Shown here piece after piece: positions 1 to 12,250 of a stretch of DNA of 64,000 bases. Position 1 is the stretch's first letter, and every line of letters starts with the position of its first letter. Under the pieces are notes generated by a model. It was not told where the DNA came from. It was given only the letters and a program-made list of their open reading frames with translations, and searched no databases. The DNA is from Synaphobranchus kaupii (lineage: Eukaryota > Chordata > Actinopteri > Anguilliformes > Synaphobranchidae), in NCBI GenBank assembly GCA_029718625.1, contig CM056379.1:55387579-55451578 (forward strand), given 5' to 3'. A program made the position numbers and the translations under genes.

Positions 1-440
1 CCACAAGAAGACACACCCCAAGAAGACTTTGGAGCATGGAGAAAAACACAAAACAACATAGAGAAAACACAAACACACAGAAAACACACGTACACAGATG
101 CGCACACACACACACACACACGCACACAAACAAAAAACATACTCAAACAGCCACAGGTCTGGGGCGTTCTACAGCTCACAACAAAACATCAGATCTAACA
201 ATATCTCCGCTTTAGTATTTTTTACCAGCGACCAGTGTTGACGTGGTCAGATAATACCCACACCACCTCACTACAGAGTCCACAAGCCTGGGCATGTTCA
301 CGCCTGAATGGCTCCCATTAAAGAAGTGTTGAGCATAAACTGCTCAAGAGAGATCAGGTGCTATTCTTGTGATCTGCCACACTGGGAACTTCAAGAGAGA
401 TTATTTAGTGCAACATAAAATTATTGGCCAGGTGTTATAC
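1..440. other. plcd3 intron 3, distal part
   Basis: This is non-coding sequence lying inside the plcd3 intron that begins at 1111 on the minus strand. It holds a short imperfect CA repeat around 105-128 and nothing else I recognise. No EF-hand exon of plcd3 is visible, so the next exon lies left of the window. Confidence 0.5.
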
Positions 441-983
441 ACTGCCGGGCCAAAAAAAAAGTTGCCATTGCACCTGTCATGCATAGTGCCCACTGTACAA
501 GCCTCTGGAGGCAGTGTTATGATCTGGGGTTGCTTCAGTTGGTCAGGTCTAGGCTCAGCAACATTATGCAGCAATAAAATGAAGTCAGCGAAGTACCTGA
601 ATGTACTGAATGACCAGGTTATCCCATCAATGGGCATATGCCAGGATGACAATGCCAAGATTCATCGGGCTCAAATTGTGAAAGAGTGGTTCAGGGAGCA
701 TGAGGAATCATTTTCACACATGAATTAGCCACCAGATTCCTGACCTTAACCCCATTGAAAGTCTTCGGGATGTGCTGGAGAACACTTTACGGAGTGGTTC
801 GACTCTCCCGTCGTCAATACAAGATCTCAGCCAAAAACTTATGCTACTCTGGATGGAAATAAATGTTGTGACATTGCATAAGGTTGTCGAAACAATGCCA
901 CAACAAATGCGCGCCGTAATCAAAGCTAAAGGCGGTCCAACGAAATATTAGAGTGTGCGACTTTTTTTTATGGCCAGGCAGTG
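441..983 (+). mobile_element. Internally deleted Tc1-type transposon
   Basis: The left end CACTGCCGGGCCAAAAAA and the right end, read in reverse as CACTGCCTGGCCAT, form terminal inverted repeats flanked by TA on both sides (439-440 and 984-985). The interior jumps directly into the C-terminal half of a Tc1 transposase: readable pieces include [12 protein letters not shown], a degenerate DDNAKIH and PDLNPIES. Stops and frame changes separate them. The N-terminal DNA-binding half and the first catalytic Asp are missing. It lies in plcd3 intron 3 and cannot make a transposase. Confidence 0.8.
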
Positions 984-1102
984 TATTTTCTTAGGGCTCT
1001 GTTGCTAACGCCCATAGCTTCAGTGCAATCGGCAGCAGGGTGAAACTTGATTAGCATGGAACTGTTGCTGCACACTGTGTATCCATGCCTTTTGAGGACA
1101 GT

Positions 1103-1111
1103 GAAGGATAT
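1103..1111 (-). other. U12-type AT-AC 5' splice site of plcd3 intron 3
   Basis: Read on the minus strand the sequence immediately after the exon is ATATCCTTC, which fits the minor-spliceosome consensus for AT-AC introns at eight or nine positions. The split codon CA/Y would give His, as expected in the KLDH motif of PLC-delta proteins. The branch site and AC acceptor are outside the window. Confidence 0.75.
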
Positions 1112-1340
1112 TGGTCAAGTTTCTCCTTCTGGGTCATGTTGGAGACCCTTTCCTGAAGGGTTCGGATCCCGCGGACCCAGCTCTGGGCCTCCTGTGCATT
1201 GGAGCAGCGCAGGTCCAGGCTCTTCCTGGCACCCTTGAACACCAACGTGAAGCACTCGACCTCGGGAATGGAGCCGGCCAGCTTACGTAGTGCCTCAGAC
1301 TGGCAACCCTCTCGTACGCACTCCACGTCCGCCACTGAGA
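1112..1340 (-). CDS. plcd3: plcd3 coding exon 3 (PH domain, second half)
   Basis: It encodes SVADVECVREGCQSEALRKL through EAQSWVRGIRTL to TQKEKLD plus two bases of the next codon, the region that closes the PH domain and leads to the EF hands. The acceptor CTGTCTCAG at 1341-1343 is preferred over a second CAG six bases downstream because it restores the conserved Phe-Ser before the Val-Ala-Asp. The exon ends after CA, directly before ATATCCTTC, with no usable GT donor nearby. That points to a U12-type AT-AC intron. Confidence 0.87.
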
Positions 1341-1917
1341 CTGAGACAGAGACAGAGAGAGACAGGTACGCTCGTACGTTACATAACACGCCATTGTATT
1401 TGGACATTTTAATATTTTATATTGCATATGACAGCCATAGCAACGCTGGTTCACAACACAATACAGTTTGCCCTGTCTAATGTACCATTGAATTTAATTA
1501 AATTAATAGAAAGAGAGGGAGATATATTCAGAAAAGTAGAGCACTACTTATCTATGCAAATTTGCTCTAAAGATATGTACATTATGTGTTTCTTTTCAAA
1601 CAGTGTTTTTTCTTGTCATCGGTTGAAAACACAGCTTTTTCAAAGACACATGATTCTTTTGTAAACGAGATAAGCGAGTATCCAGTCATCCAGTGTGTGA
1701 TAAACAAACTCCACTTAGCTGTGCTTCAACAGAACTGCGCAACGCTGATTTTTCCTCAATAGAGCCTTGATCTCCTTTTCTCCCAAAGATGCAAACAGTC
1801 TGTTTGGTCCTTACCAAACAACGTTTATCAGGCACCAGTTGTTCCCTCTGAGCAAATCTGTACTTTGGTCTGAGGATTAAAGGTCTTGATGTGCAAACCT
1901 ACCCCAACACCCCCCCC

Positions 1918-1965
<48 letters not shown>

Positions 1966-4900
1966 ACACAGGAATATTGATGGTAGCCAAGCCACACACT
2001 GTGGGTGAAAATGTGCCAGGATTAGAGTCTGTGCACAGTAAGGACACCCCTCCCCCACCACTACATCCAGGTGTGCCTGTGGTGGTGGCTGCATGGATTA
2101 TCCTCCAGAGAGAGGGAGAGAGAGAGAGAGGGAGAGGGATGAGAGAGAAAGAGGGATGAGAGAGAAAGGGCAGGGGAGATAGTGGGAAATACAGAGAAAA
2201 AAACAGACCAGACAAAGAGTGTGCGCGTGTGAGAGAGAGAGAGCGAGACAGAAAGAGGGCGATAGAGAAACAAGGATAGCCGCAAAGACACAGACCCGAT
2301 GGCGGAGAGGGGAGAAAGGCCGCAGAGGGAGAGGCAGCGGGCGTGAGGACTGACAGGTTGGGAGAAGAGACGGACCAGGAAGAGAATAGACACTGACAGA
2401 GATAAAGAGAATAGAGATGGCCTGTGAGGAAGACACGCAGAGGCAGGGCAGCACAGCTGTCGAAGTGTGGGATGCCGATTAGGCTGAGGCTGAGGGTGCT
2501 GTGATTCAGTGTGGCAATGCAAGCAGGAGAAAAACCTTACTGTGCAAATGCCTTCCAACAAATGTTGACAGTGTGAATCTGAAGACGATGAGCCCCAGGG
2601 TTAAGTATAAGGTCAAAGGTAACGCTGCCCTTTCCACAATGGGGACATATAGAGAAGTACGAACGCTCTGCCTATAATGCGAGAGTGACAGGTGAGTAGT
2701 TTCGCAGCTTTTCTCAGACTCAGGGCTCGGTCTCTGTTCGACCCACGTAGGACATTCGCACCTCCAGTCGCCCCACATAGCTGCGCCAAGTGTTAGCGAT
2801 TAGCCGCCGTCGCTTTGAGAGTGCCAGTGGGCTCCTCCAGTGTTATTGCAGTTTGAGGAGGTCCCGCCTCCCTGTCGTCACTATGCAGAGCTCAAGCAGA
2901 CCTGCTGTGTTGGAGCCATGCCCCTGTTACTCTGAGTCTTTGTGGAAGGAAGCTTGCGTTCCCTGTTGTGATACGTCCTCCCAGACACACACACACACAC
3001 ACACACACCTAACTACATATCCAAATACCCCTATACCTACCATTACTCTAAAACCCACTGAGGCTTTAAGTGGCAGCTGGCCTCAGAACACAGTGGACTG
3101 GCTGTGAAACATGGCTAATTCTGCAGATCCAGGAGACACTGTTCTCATGTGTGCAGTGAAAAGTGTGAGTGAGGTGCGGGGACTTTGGGGTTCAGGAAAG
3201 GTCATGTGACTTCAGAGCCAGCACCCTCTGTGAGTCCCCAGCTCTGCAATGCTGATCTGAAGCAATTAACTGCATTAACAGTACAGCTGGAATTTCATAA
3301 GTGCTATTTAGTGGGTCAATCTTTATGCAAATTAGCATTGCTACTAAAAAAATATATTTACTAAGTCTTACTCATGCTTAAACCTCTGACCCACTTGGGT
3401 AAATCATGCGCTCCCATTTCACTGAGTTCTCTCATTGCAAAGCAGCACAGCAGCACACAGACTCCACACTCCGCTGGACACTGGAGGTCTGGGGAACGGA
3501 ATAGGAGGATTAGAAAAATAAAGCCGACACATTCCTGATCAAAAGGGGACCCATCAGAGCTAATGAGGTCCGGCCGAGGCCTTAGTGCTTCACACTGGAA
3601 CCTTTCACATGATACGGGTCACATGACACAGGTTAAATGAACGCAGGACATTTTGTCCTTTAAGGAGCCGCACGAAAACACCCCGAAATAACACTTTCTG
3701 GACAGCCCGGTTTAGGTTCCCACGGTAACCGTCTGGTCTGTAATTCTGGAATATTCTGTGCCGTTTAATATTCAGAAGCACAACTACCGCAGGCCGGCGC
3801 CGTTCTTTCACCCAAGATGGGGTTTTTTTTCAGTCTAGGTTGCGTGTGCGTTGTATTCGCAGCACAACGGTTCTGTTCTGTCCTGCCCTGCACTCTCACT
3901 ATCTGGGAGCTATTAGGCCAGGTTTGTTTTCTGAACAGACAGAAATACACCTACTGCAAACAGGCATGGCTTATATAGCAGAAAGTCTGCCTTCTCTCCA
4001 ACACATAGAGGTATTTACAGCATGTTTGCTTGGAAACATGCACTCACAAGAATGAGAATATGTCGGCTTTCCTCAAACATATACACAAAAGTATAAACAA
4101 GCGCAAGCAAACATCGGCAGACGTGTATACAGTTCCTTGGAGTTTGCTCATCTCAGTTACTCGCTGCAAATACAGACGAGATTTCCAGCCATCCCACCCA
4201 AGGATAAGATGGGGCTCATGAAACAGGACAGAGAGGACTCATTTAAAAATGATGGACAACGAGCCACCTTCAATGAAATGTACACGTGTGTCCTGGCGTC
4301 TTCCGAGCAAAAGGTGGGCGGGGTCAGACAGAGACACACCCTGTTATTGGTGGTCAGAGGCCCAAGGCCCCCCCATGTGAAGCCTGCAATCAGAGGAGGG
4401 TGGCACTTGGCCACATTACAGATACATTCTCTTCGCTCTGATGTGAATTGAAGGCCACCTTGCCGGGCACGGCTGCCAGGCCTGTGATTTTCTCCTGCTT
4501 TTAGCCGCGCAGAGTAAGCTGCGGCTTAGAGAGACGCTCCTTCCGCCGTATCGGTCCTCTCATTAGAGTCCTTCAAACGGAGAGGCCCCTGTCCTGAACT
4601 GAAATAGAGCGGGTTTGTCAGCCTCTGTGCTGATGGCTGCCAGCTGAATGAAAAAAGTGCTCCGCTTGCCTGAGATTCTGACCCTGCAAAGGTGCTTGAA
4701 GTGGTCCAGTGGGAACGCATGTGCGTGTTTGTGCGTGTGTGTTTGCGTCTGTATGCATGTGCATATTTGTGTGTGTGCGTGTGCGTGTTTGTGTGGCTCC
4801 GCATATGTGTAAGTGTGAGCGTTTCTGTGTGTAAGTGTGTTTGTATGTGTCCCGGAACAAGATAACAGCCAACTTAAGCTGAAAAAAAAGAGTGTGGTCT

Positions 4901-7900
4901 TTACAGTGAAAAAAATCTAACATAATTCTGGTTATATTGCTGGAATAATGAAGTTCATACAACAATTTTCTTGAATTCTCATGCACCATGTAAGTAAACT
5001 AACCATTTGGCTTCTCCTCTCTCCCTTTCCCACATGGCAGCATCCCCTCCCCCAGTCTAACCTTCCCTTGTACCAGCCCTCCCCCTGCCCCCCTGGCCCC
5101 TCCCCTGCCCTCCCCTCCTCCCTCTCACTCACAGCTCTGCTGGGCCTTGGCCTTGCGGGAACTCTTGCTGGACTCGCACCACACGGTGAAGCCGTCCTCC
5201 AGCAGCCGCAGGCCACGCTTCTTCTGCCAGCCCGAGGAGCGCACCTTCACCATGTTGGAGCCCTGCAGCATCACCTGCACGTCCGCATCGTCCAGCACGC
5301 CTGTGGAGGGGGGGTGCAGTCATTCACACATCGGTACACAGCGCATCTCCTGTCGCACAACTAATGAAAGAGCAGAGGCATTGTTCTCCCATCAGTGCTT
5401 TGTATTTTAAACAGGTCAAAAATCCATTCCATTTAAGGATTAACAAATTTAAACCTCGTTTGGTTCTAAAGATAGAATGAAGGGTTGATTGAGTGGGAAA
5501 ATGAACGCGGGATGACAGTGGCCCGTTCCTCCTTTAAAACCCAGTACAGACTGTCTAAGCCAAAAAGAAGACAAGGGCTTTAGCAGAGGTTTTGGGGAAG
5601 AACATTCTAGAAACTACTGCCTTGAGTAAACAGTAAAGTTATAGCATGTTTTTGGACCATTAGCATCTTGGTAAATATTTACATATTTGTCTACAAATAA
5701 AATAATATTTTGAGCCACATAAGGCTGGTTGTCCTTTTAAAGACTAAAATTAAAGGCCCATTTAAAAATTTGATATGGATATTCAGCTAATGTGCAGGTA
5801 CAAATTGTATAAAAACAACTTGACTATCCAAAGGTTGTTCACTTGGCAGCCCCATGTTGCCCTAAGGACAACAGTGGTCTTCCATCACCCATTTCACTTC
5901 CTTGGGAAAAGCTTACACAAGGGTGTAAACAGTGTTCACATATGACTACCACCGCTGCATATATTGTTTGTACAAACTGCTCAAACACTGTCTTTGCTTT
6001 TATACACAGAATTCCAGATGGCATAGGAAAACATGACAGGTGCTGAAACAGATAGATTAGTCACATATCAATTGTTATGAAAATAAGCAGTTACCCCTGC
6101 ACTGGGCTGAAACTATTTAGTTTAGTTTTATTTATTTCTAGAGCACATTTCATACAGAAAGCAACACAATGTGCCTCACAGGCCAAGAGCAATAAATGTA
6201 TAATGACATGAAATACAAGCATACAAATCATCAGACATAAAAAATAAAACAAACAAACATATGCATGCATACATGGTAATTAAAATGCATAATAGTTCAG
6301 TTAAATTTCATTGAGCTAAAAACAGGAGCAGACAGTGCATAAAAAAAAAAGAATTCAGCTAAAACAGGAGCATACAGTGCATACAAACTGTGGGGGAGGT
6401 CCAGTCCCTGTGTGTACAGCCTGCCACACAAGCTCATTTTGGTGAGACTAGTCATTTTCCCATATTCCACTGTAAAAAATATAATGACCTTGTACCAGAA
6501 CATAATACAATTGGGAGCAGAGTTCTTGTAAGTTGTAATAGCTTGTAACTGGGGAAGATTCCAAACAGTTAAACACGAATCCCCTAAGATGCCAAGACTG
6601 TGGGTCTCTGTGCTGAGGGAGAGAGGAGACGGCAACAGAGCATGTTTCAAAAACCGGGACGCCACAGTTGAGATATGCCTCATCTCCTGCCAGGAAAACT
6701 GCCTGATGTTAACTGGTCTAACATCAGGGCATGTGAACCTGAAGTGCATGTAATGGAGGGGGGGGGGGGGGGCTGAACAAGCCTCTTCTGAGCTTCAAAG
6801 TACACCCACACTGTCACTCATTTTGGACAACAGTCCATTACATCAGAAAAAAAACTCTCTTTTCAGCGCCGCTACGAAATGCAATGGCTCAAAAGGGCTT
6901 CTGGCTTGAGCCTGACACAGCGCGAAAACAAGGCACTTGAACCATCTCCAAAACGACTGTTCGCAGGGGCTGGACGATGCGGTGTTTGGATGTTTCTGAA
7001 GTTCTGCCCGCCCGGGAGAGGGCCGGGAGTGTAGAAACACCAAAGGGCCCTCCCCCTCGAGACACGTCAACAAAAGCGCACGGCTCACCCCGCTTTTTTC
7101 ACCAAAGAGCTGTGCTGCTGTACGCGAGACACTTTGTTCTCGGGGGGGAGGAGCAGAAGAGGGCAAAGCTAATTGGATTCAGCCTCATGCCTGTGGGCCT
7201 TATTAGCCTGGCACTGAAACACCATGTCTCCTTCATGAAGCGGGCTCCTCTGCTTCTGTCCGCCGCCAGAAGATCTGCTCTGGGTGCTGCCACATGTGAG
7301 CAACTCCCATAGCCGTGACAAAGCTGCCCATTGACTGGGCCCCAGACAGCCAGGCTGTCTGCATGTGAAACAGCAGCGCGACCATGTTTAACCACTTCGT
7401 TTCCCCCTGCAGGGCGCCCCCTCTTTTTCATTTTAATGTACTGAACCCTTTCCAGGGCTCTTTGAAAGTTTACAATAACCTTTACACACACATACACACA
7501 CACACACACACACACAGACACACACACACAATCCGAATAAAATTGATCCAGATGGAGGACTCAGAATACACTGTTCAGAGGGATTCCTTTTGGGCTCCGG
7601 GGAGCTAGACGCCACAGCGGCCGAGGGAGAAGGAGCGCTCCAATCAGATCCGAGGAGAGGGGTACCGCACAAAGGCTCGGGAAGAGCATCGCGCGTATTA
7701 GCTGCCTACTGCTGGGGGGGGGTCGTCAGAGTGCCCGTTTCTGCTCGGAACCATTCCTCCGCGTCGGCCCCCGCCGGGTTTGCGGGTGAGATCACACGGC
7801 CTTGAGGCCCCTGACATGCATGCAGCCTGTGCCCATAGCAAGTGAGCAGAGCAATGCTGACATACATTTTGTTACTGGGCTGACCTCATTTTGTGCGTAT

Positions 7901-10900
7901 GGAGGTCAGCTTACCAAGAAACGCTCCCACAGAGACTTTCACCATAAAACTGTTGGCTTTATCTTTAATGCTACCAATGCAAACGATTTCAACAATCTGA
8001 AAATAATAAACTGACATACTACAAAGCACTGCAAGCAATAGGCATGAAATACAGTACATGTTACAATTCAGTTCCTTAGTGATGTGACATTCTCATGTGA
8101 ACAACATCTATCTTTATTGAACTGGTACCATAACCCCAAATATTTTGTGGTTATGGTACCAGTGGGGGGAGTCTTTTAACTCTTGGACATTACAGCTGTG
8201 CTACACATGTATTCTTATGATCTGTTAATATGCAACTCAGCGGGACACAAAGCCAATATTCCTGTCTTTGAAACCGCTATCTCAGCACAGGGGTAAGACT
8301 TCACTCCTGCTCGATCGGTGAAAATCTCTGGGTGCTTTTAAATATTGATGGCCCAATATGCTAAATGCTAGTCCTTTCCCATGAGTGCCTCTGCTTTCAT
8401 TATTTTCTCACAGATTCACATCACATAGAGATTCGCATACATTCAAACGGAAAAGTCGCTCAAAGAGGATCTGTGTGTAGTACGTACTTTAAAAGCAAAG
8501 TTTCAGCGGCCAGGAAAACCCAGATAAGCATGTGAATGAGCTCAGACACCAGACTGCTGAGCGATTACCCACTGCAAGGGGCTGGCACTCATTGATAGAC
8601 ATACTACCCCTTTAAGCACCTTAAACCCTTGTTAACCTCTTTAAAAAAAAAAAGAGAAACATTCCAGGAAATTGTCAAGTTGTCTCACTCGAGTGAAGGC
8701 ACTGCAAACACACACAGTTAGGTCCCAGGGAGGTAATAAACTCTATGCATACTCACGCTGGAAATCCCTGCTATCAGTGTAGCCTAGCGTGTGGTTACCT
8801 TGGCCTTGTTGGCTGAACCTACCATTTACCAGAGTAGAGTAAAAAACAGCAACAATTCCAGTAGTTTTTAGGGCGTTGTTCAACCCCCTGCAGTGAATGT
8901 TTCCCTCTCCTGGTCACTCCTCACATTGTGTATGCAGACAGGAGGTTGAGCGTTTCCGATCAGGCTGGCTTTAATGACCGGGCCTCTCATATAGCACGTA
9001 AACACTCCCAGAGCTTTGCACATCTCACAGCCTACACCAAAGGCAGGCAGCACATTTTTAAAAAGCGTATTGTCTGTCAGCATTATAATTCTGTGAGTTT
9101 GCCTGTGCATCGGACGTTTTTATTTTAAGCTAAAAAAAACTTTTTGGAAACATTCTGCACTTTTCCAGTATGGTGATAAGGGACAGGAGCAGACAGGTAG
9201 GGGTGTAGCACAAAATTCTGGGCCCTGTCCAAATGCAGTCTCTGTGGGCCCCCTTCCCAAAGCAAACTTTTAATTTCAGGCCTTCTGAGCCCCCCCCCCC
9301 CCCTTTTGTGTGCTTTTAAATATTCCTGCAGACAGGTAATATGGTTTTGAAGTCCTCATTTCATCAAAAAGGGGCCACGCTTTTAACTGCTGTTCTCCTC
9401 ACAACAGGTGTGCGTGCGAGGGCGGTCAATACGCTGCGGTGTGATGACCTCACAGGCCTGGTGCACCGTGTGGGCCTATTTTGCGGGCATAACCACATGT
9501 AGTCCCTTCCTCCCCCACCCCTTCATGGCGGCCCACGCCGATGGTGAGGCTGAGGGCACTGGATCACCTCACAGCCCACATAGTACACAGCAGTAAAGTT
9601 AGTCTTCAAAAACATAAACCAAGTGTGGCAGTGGCATATCAATACGTCACTGGGGCCCATGCAAGTGTTCCATGCTCATAAACCACACCTAACCAAAGCC
9701 CAGTGAGCATTGAGCAAAATGTACTGAGCCCACGACCCACTTAATGTGCAAAAACATTTTTCTGTGCATGCCTATGATAAGTGTGTTATGTAACATCATT
9801 TTTCAATATGTCATCTTAAAACACTGCTGACAAACAGCACATACACAACATGCTTAGACACAGAAAATTTATATTAATAACTACAGAAAAAAAGACATTT
9901 CAAAAAAGCTCCACTATTCGTATTTACATTGTGGTTCAGAATAAATAGTAAATATCTTTAGTCAAAGGAATATACCACAGTATCCAGCTCTGCTTGAAGG
10001 TATTACATATACTTATACTTTTTTAAAAAGCATTACGTTCATTTTTATAACATTTACATTTTGCATTTGTTCATAGCTTTTTTTTCCATTACCTGCCACC
10101 TATTCAAGCAGAGTCTTGTGATTGTTTCTTTGTGTAACATTCGACCACTCATCATTATTGAGCGATAGTACAGTGTTTTGAATTTAAAGAGTTCACTTTT
10201 TGGGTTTTTAAAATATCATTTCAGTTTTACTGTATGTTTTCGGTTGGCCCAGACAGTGTTTGTGTGTGATCACGGATATTTTAGAAATTCAGAGATGATG
10301 CTGATGATCTGCTTCACAGGGGCACGTATAGGGCATTTTGGGGACGGAAGTAAGAAGTATACACTTGAAGCAATTCCAAAGCTGCTTGTGACAATGACTA
10401 AAACTGAAATAATATAAGGTACAATAATAAGGTGCAACCTGACACAGCTTACTGCCAGCAGGACAAACTCTCCTGATTGCTTCACCCTATCTCATCACTT
10501 CTCTATTTTAATCACTGAGGTGTGAGTGACCAACAGGGCGGAGGAGGGGGGGGGGTGTATGAGTGAATTATATTGAGTGAATCGTTTTGTAGATTAAAAC
10601 CACACACACGCTCTCTCATACACACCCACACAAGCATATTACTCATTTGAACAACACCACTTCTCTCTGGCTCTTCAGTTCAATTGTTTTAAGTACCACT
10701 TCATAAGAGCACTTCTTGAACATCTACATAGGAACATCAGCAATTAAAATTAATCAAAATTAAAATTAAAATCAGCAATTTGGAGTTTTTTGTTTTTTTT
10801 ACAAAAAAAACAAACATCTGCAGCACTGTTAATTACAACTTGGGCTGTATTTTCAGTTATTTGTTTAAAATAACACTTTACCGTCCAATTAACACTTACA

Positions 10901-11926
10901 CTAATTAACATCTAATTGGAGCTTGCATTCATTTAAGTTTTCCAGGAAAAGTTTCCATTTGGAAATATACTTGGAAAGTGCTTAGCTGAATATACTATGT
11001 GCACCCCAAGAAAAAGGTCCCTCTACAAGGTTGATTTATATGCTTACTACGCCAAATCAAATATTTAATCCGGGTTTTACTGATATCATACAACAACCTA
11101 ATGTGCCTATATTAGAGCATGGGAATACCATTATAGTGGTTCGTGTTCATAGACATTATTTTTAAAATAATCTCTATTTTTTTCTATCTTTTTGGATAGG
11201 TATGGTAATCTGTTTATCATATTTATATCATAAATAGTACTATTGACTGTTACTACTGCTCTTATGTTGTATGATAAATGGACCAAACAACAAAAAACAT
11301 AATAATAATAATAATCGCCGTCATTATCATCACCATGTCACGAAAGCACTGGGGTAGGCTATTATCATCATCATTATACATAAATTCCAAATTAAAGCTA
11401 CCTAGAAGACAATGCTTACATTTGACCGAGGAAAGAGGGACAATGTGGATCATGACTCGAGACATTCTGGAACAGTCAGAGGCACTTCAGAACAAGAGAT
11501 GAAAGAACGAGCTAACACGCAGGACGCCATCCAGCATCTTGAACAAGTAACTCAGCTGCCGTGAAGCTCTGTTAGATCACCACATCAGCCCATGTGAAAA
11601 GTTACCCCCATCTAACACAATCCTGAAAAGGACGTCCAGGTCCGTTGCACGATTCGTGTGTCCCCCCACAGCAATTGGCACGCATGACACCTTAGAAAGT
11701 AGCAAGTCAACATACCGTTTCTCTGTCGTTATCCGTGCATGGCGTAATGTTCATGGGAAAGTGGTTCAACGCCGCTGAACGGACACCAAAGTGAACGTAT
11801 AAGATTTGATTATTGAGGAAATCACCTTTACTGATCCTTACCTAAATTCTTTAAGGGGTCGTGTGGCTTTGATTCCGCCGTCTTTGCCTCATTCTTCTCC
11901 ACAGGGCTTGCTTTCTTGCCCAACAT
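1112..11926 (-). CDS. plcd3: Phospholipase C delta 3, 5' part of gene (coding exons 1-3 and introns)
   Basis: Family knowledge: delta-type phospholipase C hydrolyses PIP2 to IP3 and diacylglycerol, and its N-terminal PH domain targets it to PIP2 in the plasma membrane. What is seen: three minus-strand exons whose phases agree (85 nt, 168 nt, 229 nt) and translate to about 160 residues. The first 28 are a Lys-rich leader, followed by a complete PH domain. Lipid-binding basic residues are visible in NMVKVRSSGWQKKR, and the later strands in FTLVFKGARKSLDLRCSN. The EF hands, X/Y catalytic barrel and C2 domain are outside the window to the left. Assignment to delta 3 rather than delta 1 or 4 rests on similarity from memory and on the acbd4-hexim1 neighbours. 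The start ATG at 11926 is chosen because its exon ends in phase 1 at a good GTAAGG donor and joins exon 2 through a Gly codon. Confidence 0.85.
1910..1961. repeat. C25 run followed by CA repeat
   Basis: About 25 consecutive C are followed by about 13 CA units. The complementary strand, which is the plcd3 sense strand, has a G25 run next to GT repeats. Several apparent reading frames here are artefacts of the repeat. Confidence 0.95.
2091..2420. repeat. Polypurine (GA-rich) tract
   Basis: The plus strand is strongly enriched in G and A, with many GAGAG blocks. The plcd3 sense strand is therefore pyrimidine-rich across some 300 bases. The frames open on either strand are low-complexity Ser/Leu or Arg/Glu strings, not proteins. 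Confidence 0.85.
2984..3008. repeat. CA microsatellite
   Basis: About twelve CA units in plcd3 intron 2. Confidence 0.9.
5133..5300 (-). CDS. plcd3: plcd3 coding exon 2 (PH domain, first half)
   Basis: It encodes VLDDADVQVMLQGSNM followed by the basic PH-domain strand pair and a segment ending in KAKAQQS. The acceptor is CTCCACAG and the donor GTGAGTGAG. The 168-nt exon is GC-rich compared with its introns. The DxDVQxMLQGSxMxKVRS pattern is diagnostic for the start of PLC-delta PH domains. Confidence 0.88.
7483..7530. repeat. CA microsatellite
   Basis: Interrupted CA repeat in plcd3 intron 1. Confidence 0.9.
8121..8163. repeat. Short perfect inverted repeat
   Basis: ACTGGTACCATAACC at 8121-8135 is repeated in exact reverse complement at 8149-8163, with a 13-base AT-rich loop. 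It may be a MITE remnant or a structured RNA segment in the intron; the sequence alone does not decide. Confidence 0.8.
11842..11926 (-). CDS. plcd3: plcd3 coding exon 1
   Basis: It starts with ATG and encodes MLGKKASPVEKNEAKTAESK and eight further residues, a charged, low-complexity leader typical of delta-type enzymes. It ends in phase 1 at a GTAAGG donor. The phase matches exon 2, 6.5 kb away. The exon is short and has no domain signature, so the call depends on phase, donor and position. Confidence 0.7.
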
Positions 11927-12250
11927 GACGGCAGGAACACAGCTAAACACAGCTTTCTTTAACTTTTCCTTTGTCTTGTTTTGTTATTGGTTTCCCAGCG
12001 TGATACTCTAAGTAGCTAGGCTGTAGGCGAAGCGGCGTTACTATTCTGCGTCGCCAAGACTGACAGTGCCCCAGAACTTTTCCCCAAAAAAGCAGCAAAG
12101 GAAAATAAGAGACTGCCCACATTGGCAATGATGTCACGAAAACGCTGGAGTAGCCTAGGCAATTGAACCAACTGCGTTTATAAAGCAAAACCTTTACCCG
12201 GGACGTTTTTTTGGTAGGCTAAACCACATTTTCCAGTCTATGCTACATTA
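11927..12250 (-). promoter_or_regulatory. Probable plcd3 5' UTR and promoter region
   Basis: The region lies directly upstream of the plcd3 start codon. A CRE-like TGATGTCAC lies at 12129-12137 next to an ATTGGC box (12121-12126), which is an inverted CCAAT. There is no clear TATA box and no strong CpG island. The start site cannot be placed from sequence alone. Confidence 0.35.

Larger units (their letters stand above)
1341..5132 (-). other. plcd3 intron 2
   Basis: This GT-AG intron of 3.8 kb contains a C-run with CA repeat (1910-1961), a purine-rich tract (about 2091-2420), a CA repeat (about 2984-3008) and an imperfect TG-rich tract (about 4720-4860). Apart from these I see only unique-looking sequence without coding signatures. 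Confidence 0.7.
5301..11841 (-). other. plcd3 intron 1
   Basis: This is a 6.5-kb GT-AG intron. It holds a G15 run (6758-6772), a CA repeat (about 7483-7530), a perfect 15-bp hairpin (8121-8163) and a C-run near 9290. A GC-richer patch at 7580-7800 is probably not coding. No further exon with PLC similarity is visible. Confidence 0.65.

Noticed and set aside
2061..2561. 166-codon minus-strand frame rich in Leu and Ser
   Set aside because: It is the complement of the polypurine tract, with no domain or codon structure.
7433..7672. GC-richer segment considered as plcd3 exon 1
   Set aside because: The frame runs into a CA repeat and has no donor in the right phase. The exon at 11842-11926 fits in phase and donor.
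11943..12188. 81-codon minus-strand frame just upstream of plcd3 exon 1
   Set aside because: It ends before the plcd3 start in a different frame, has no similarity, and lies in the putative promoter.
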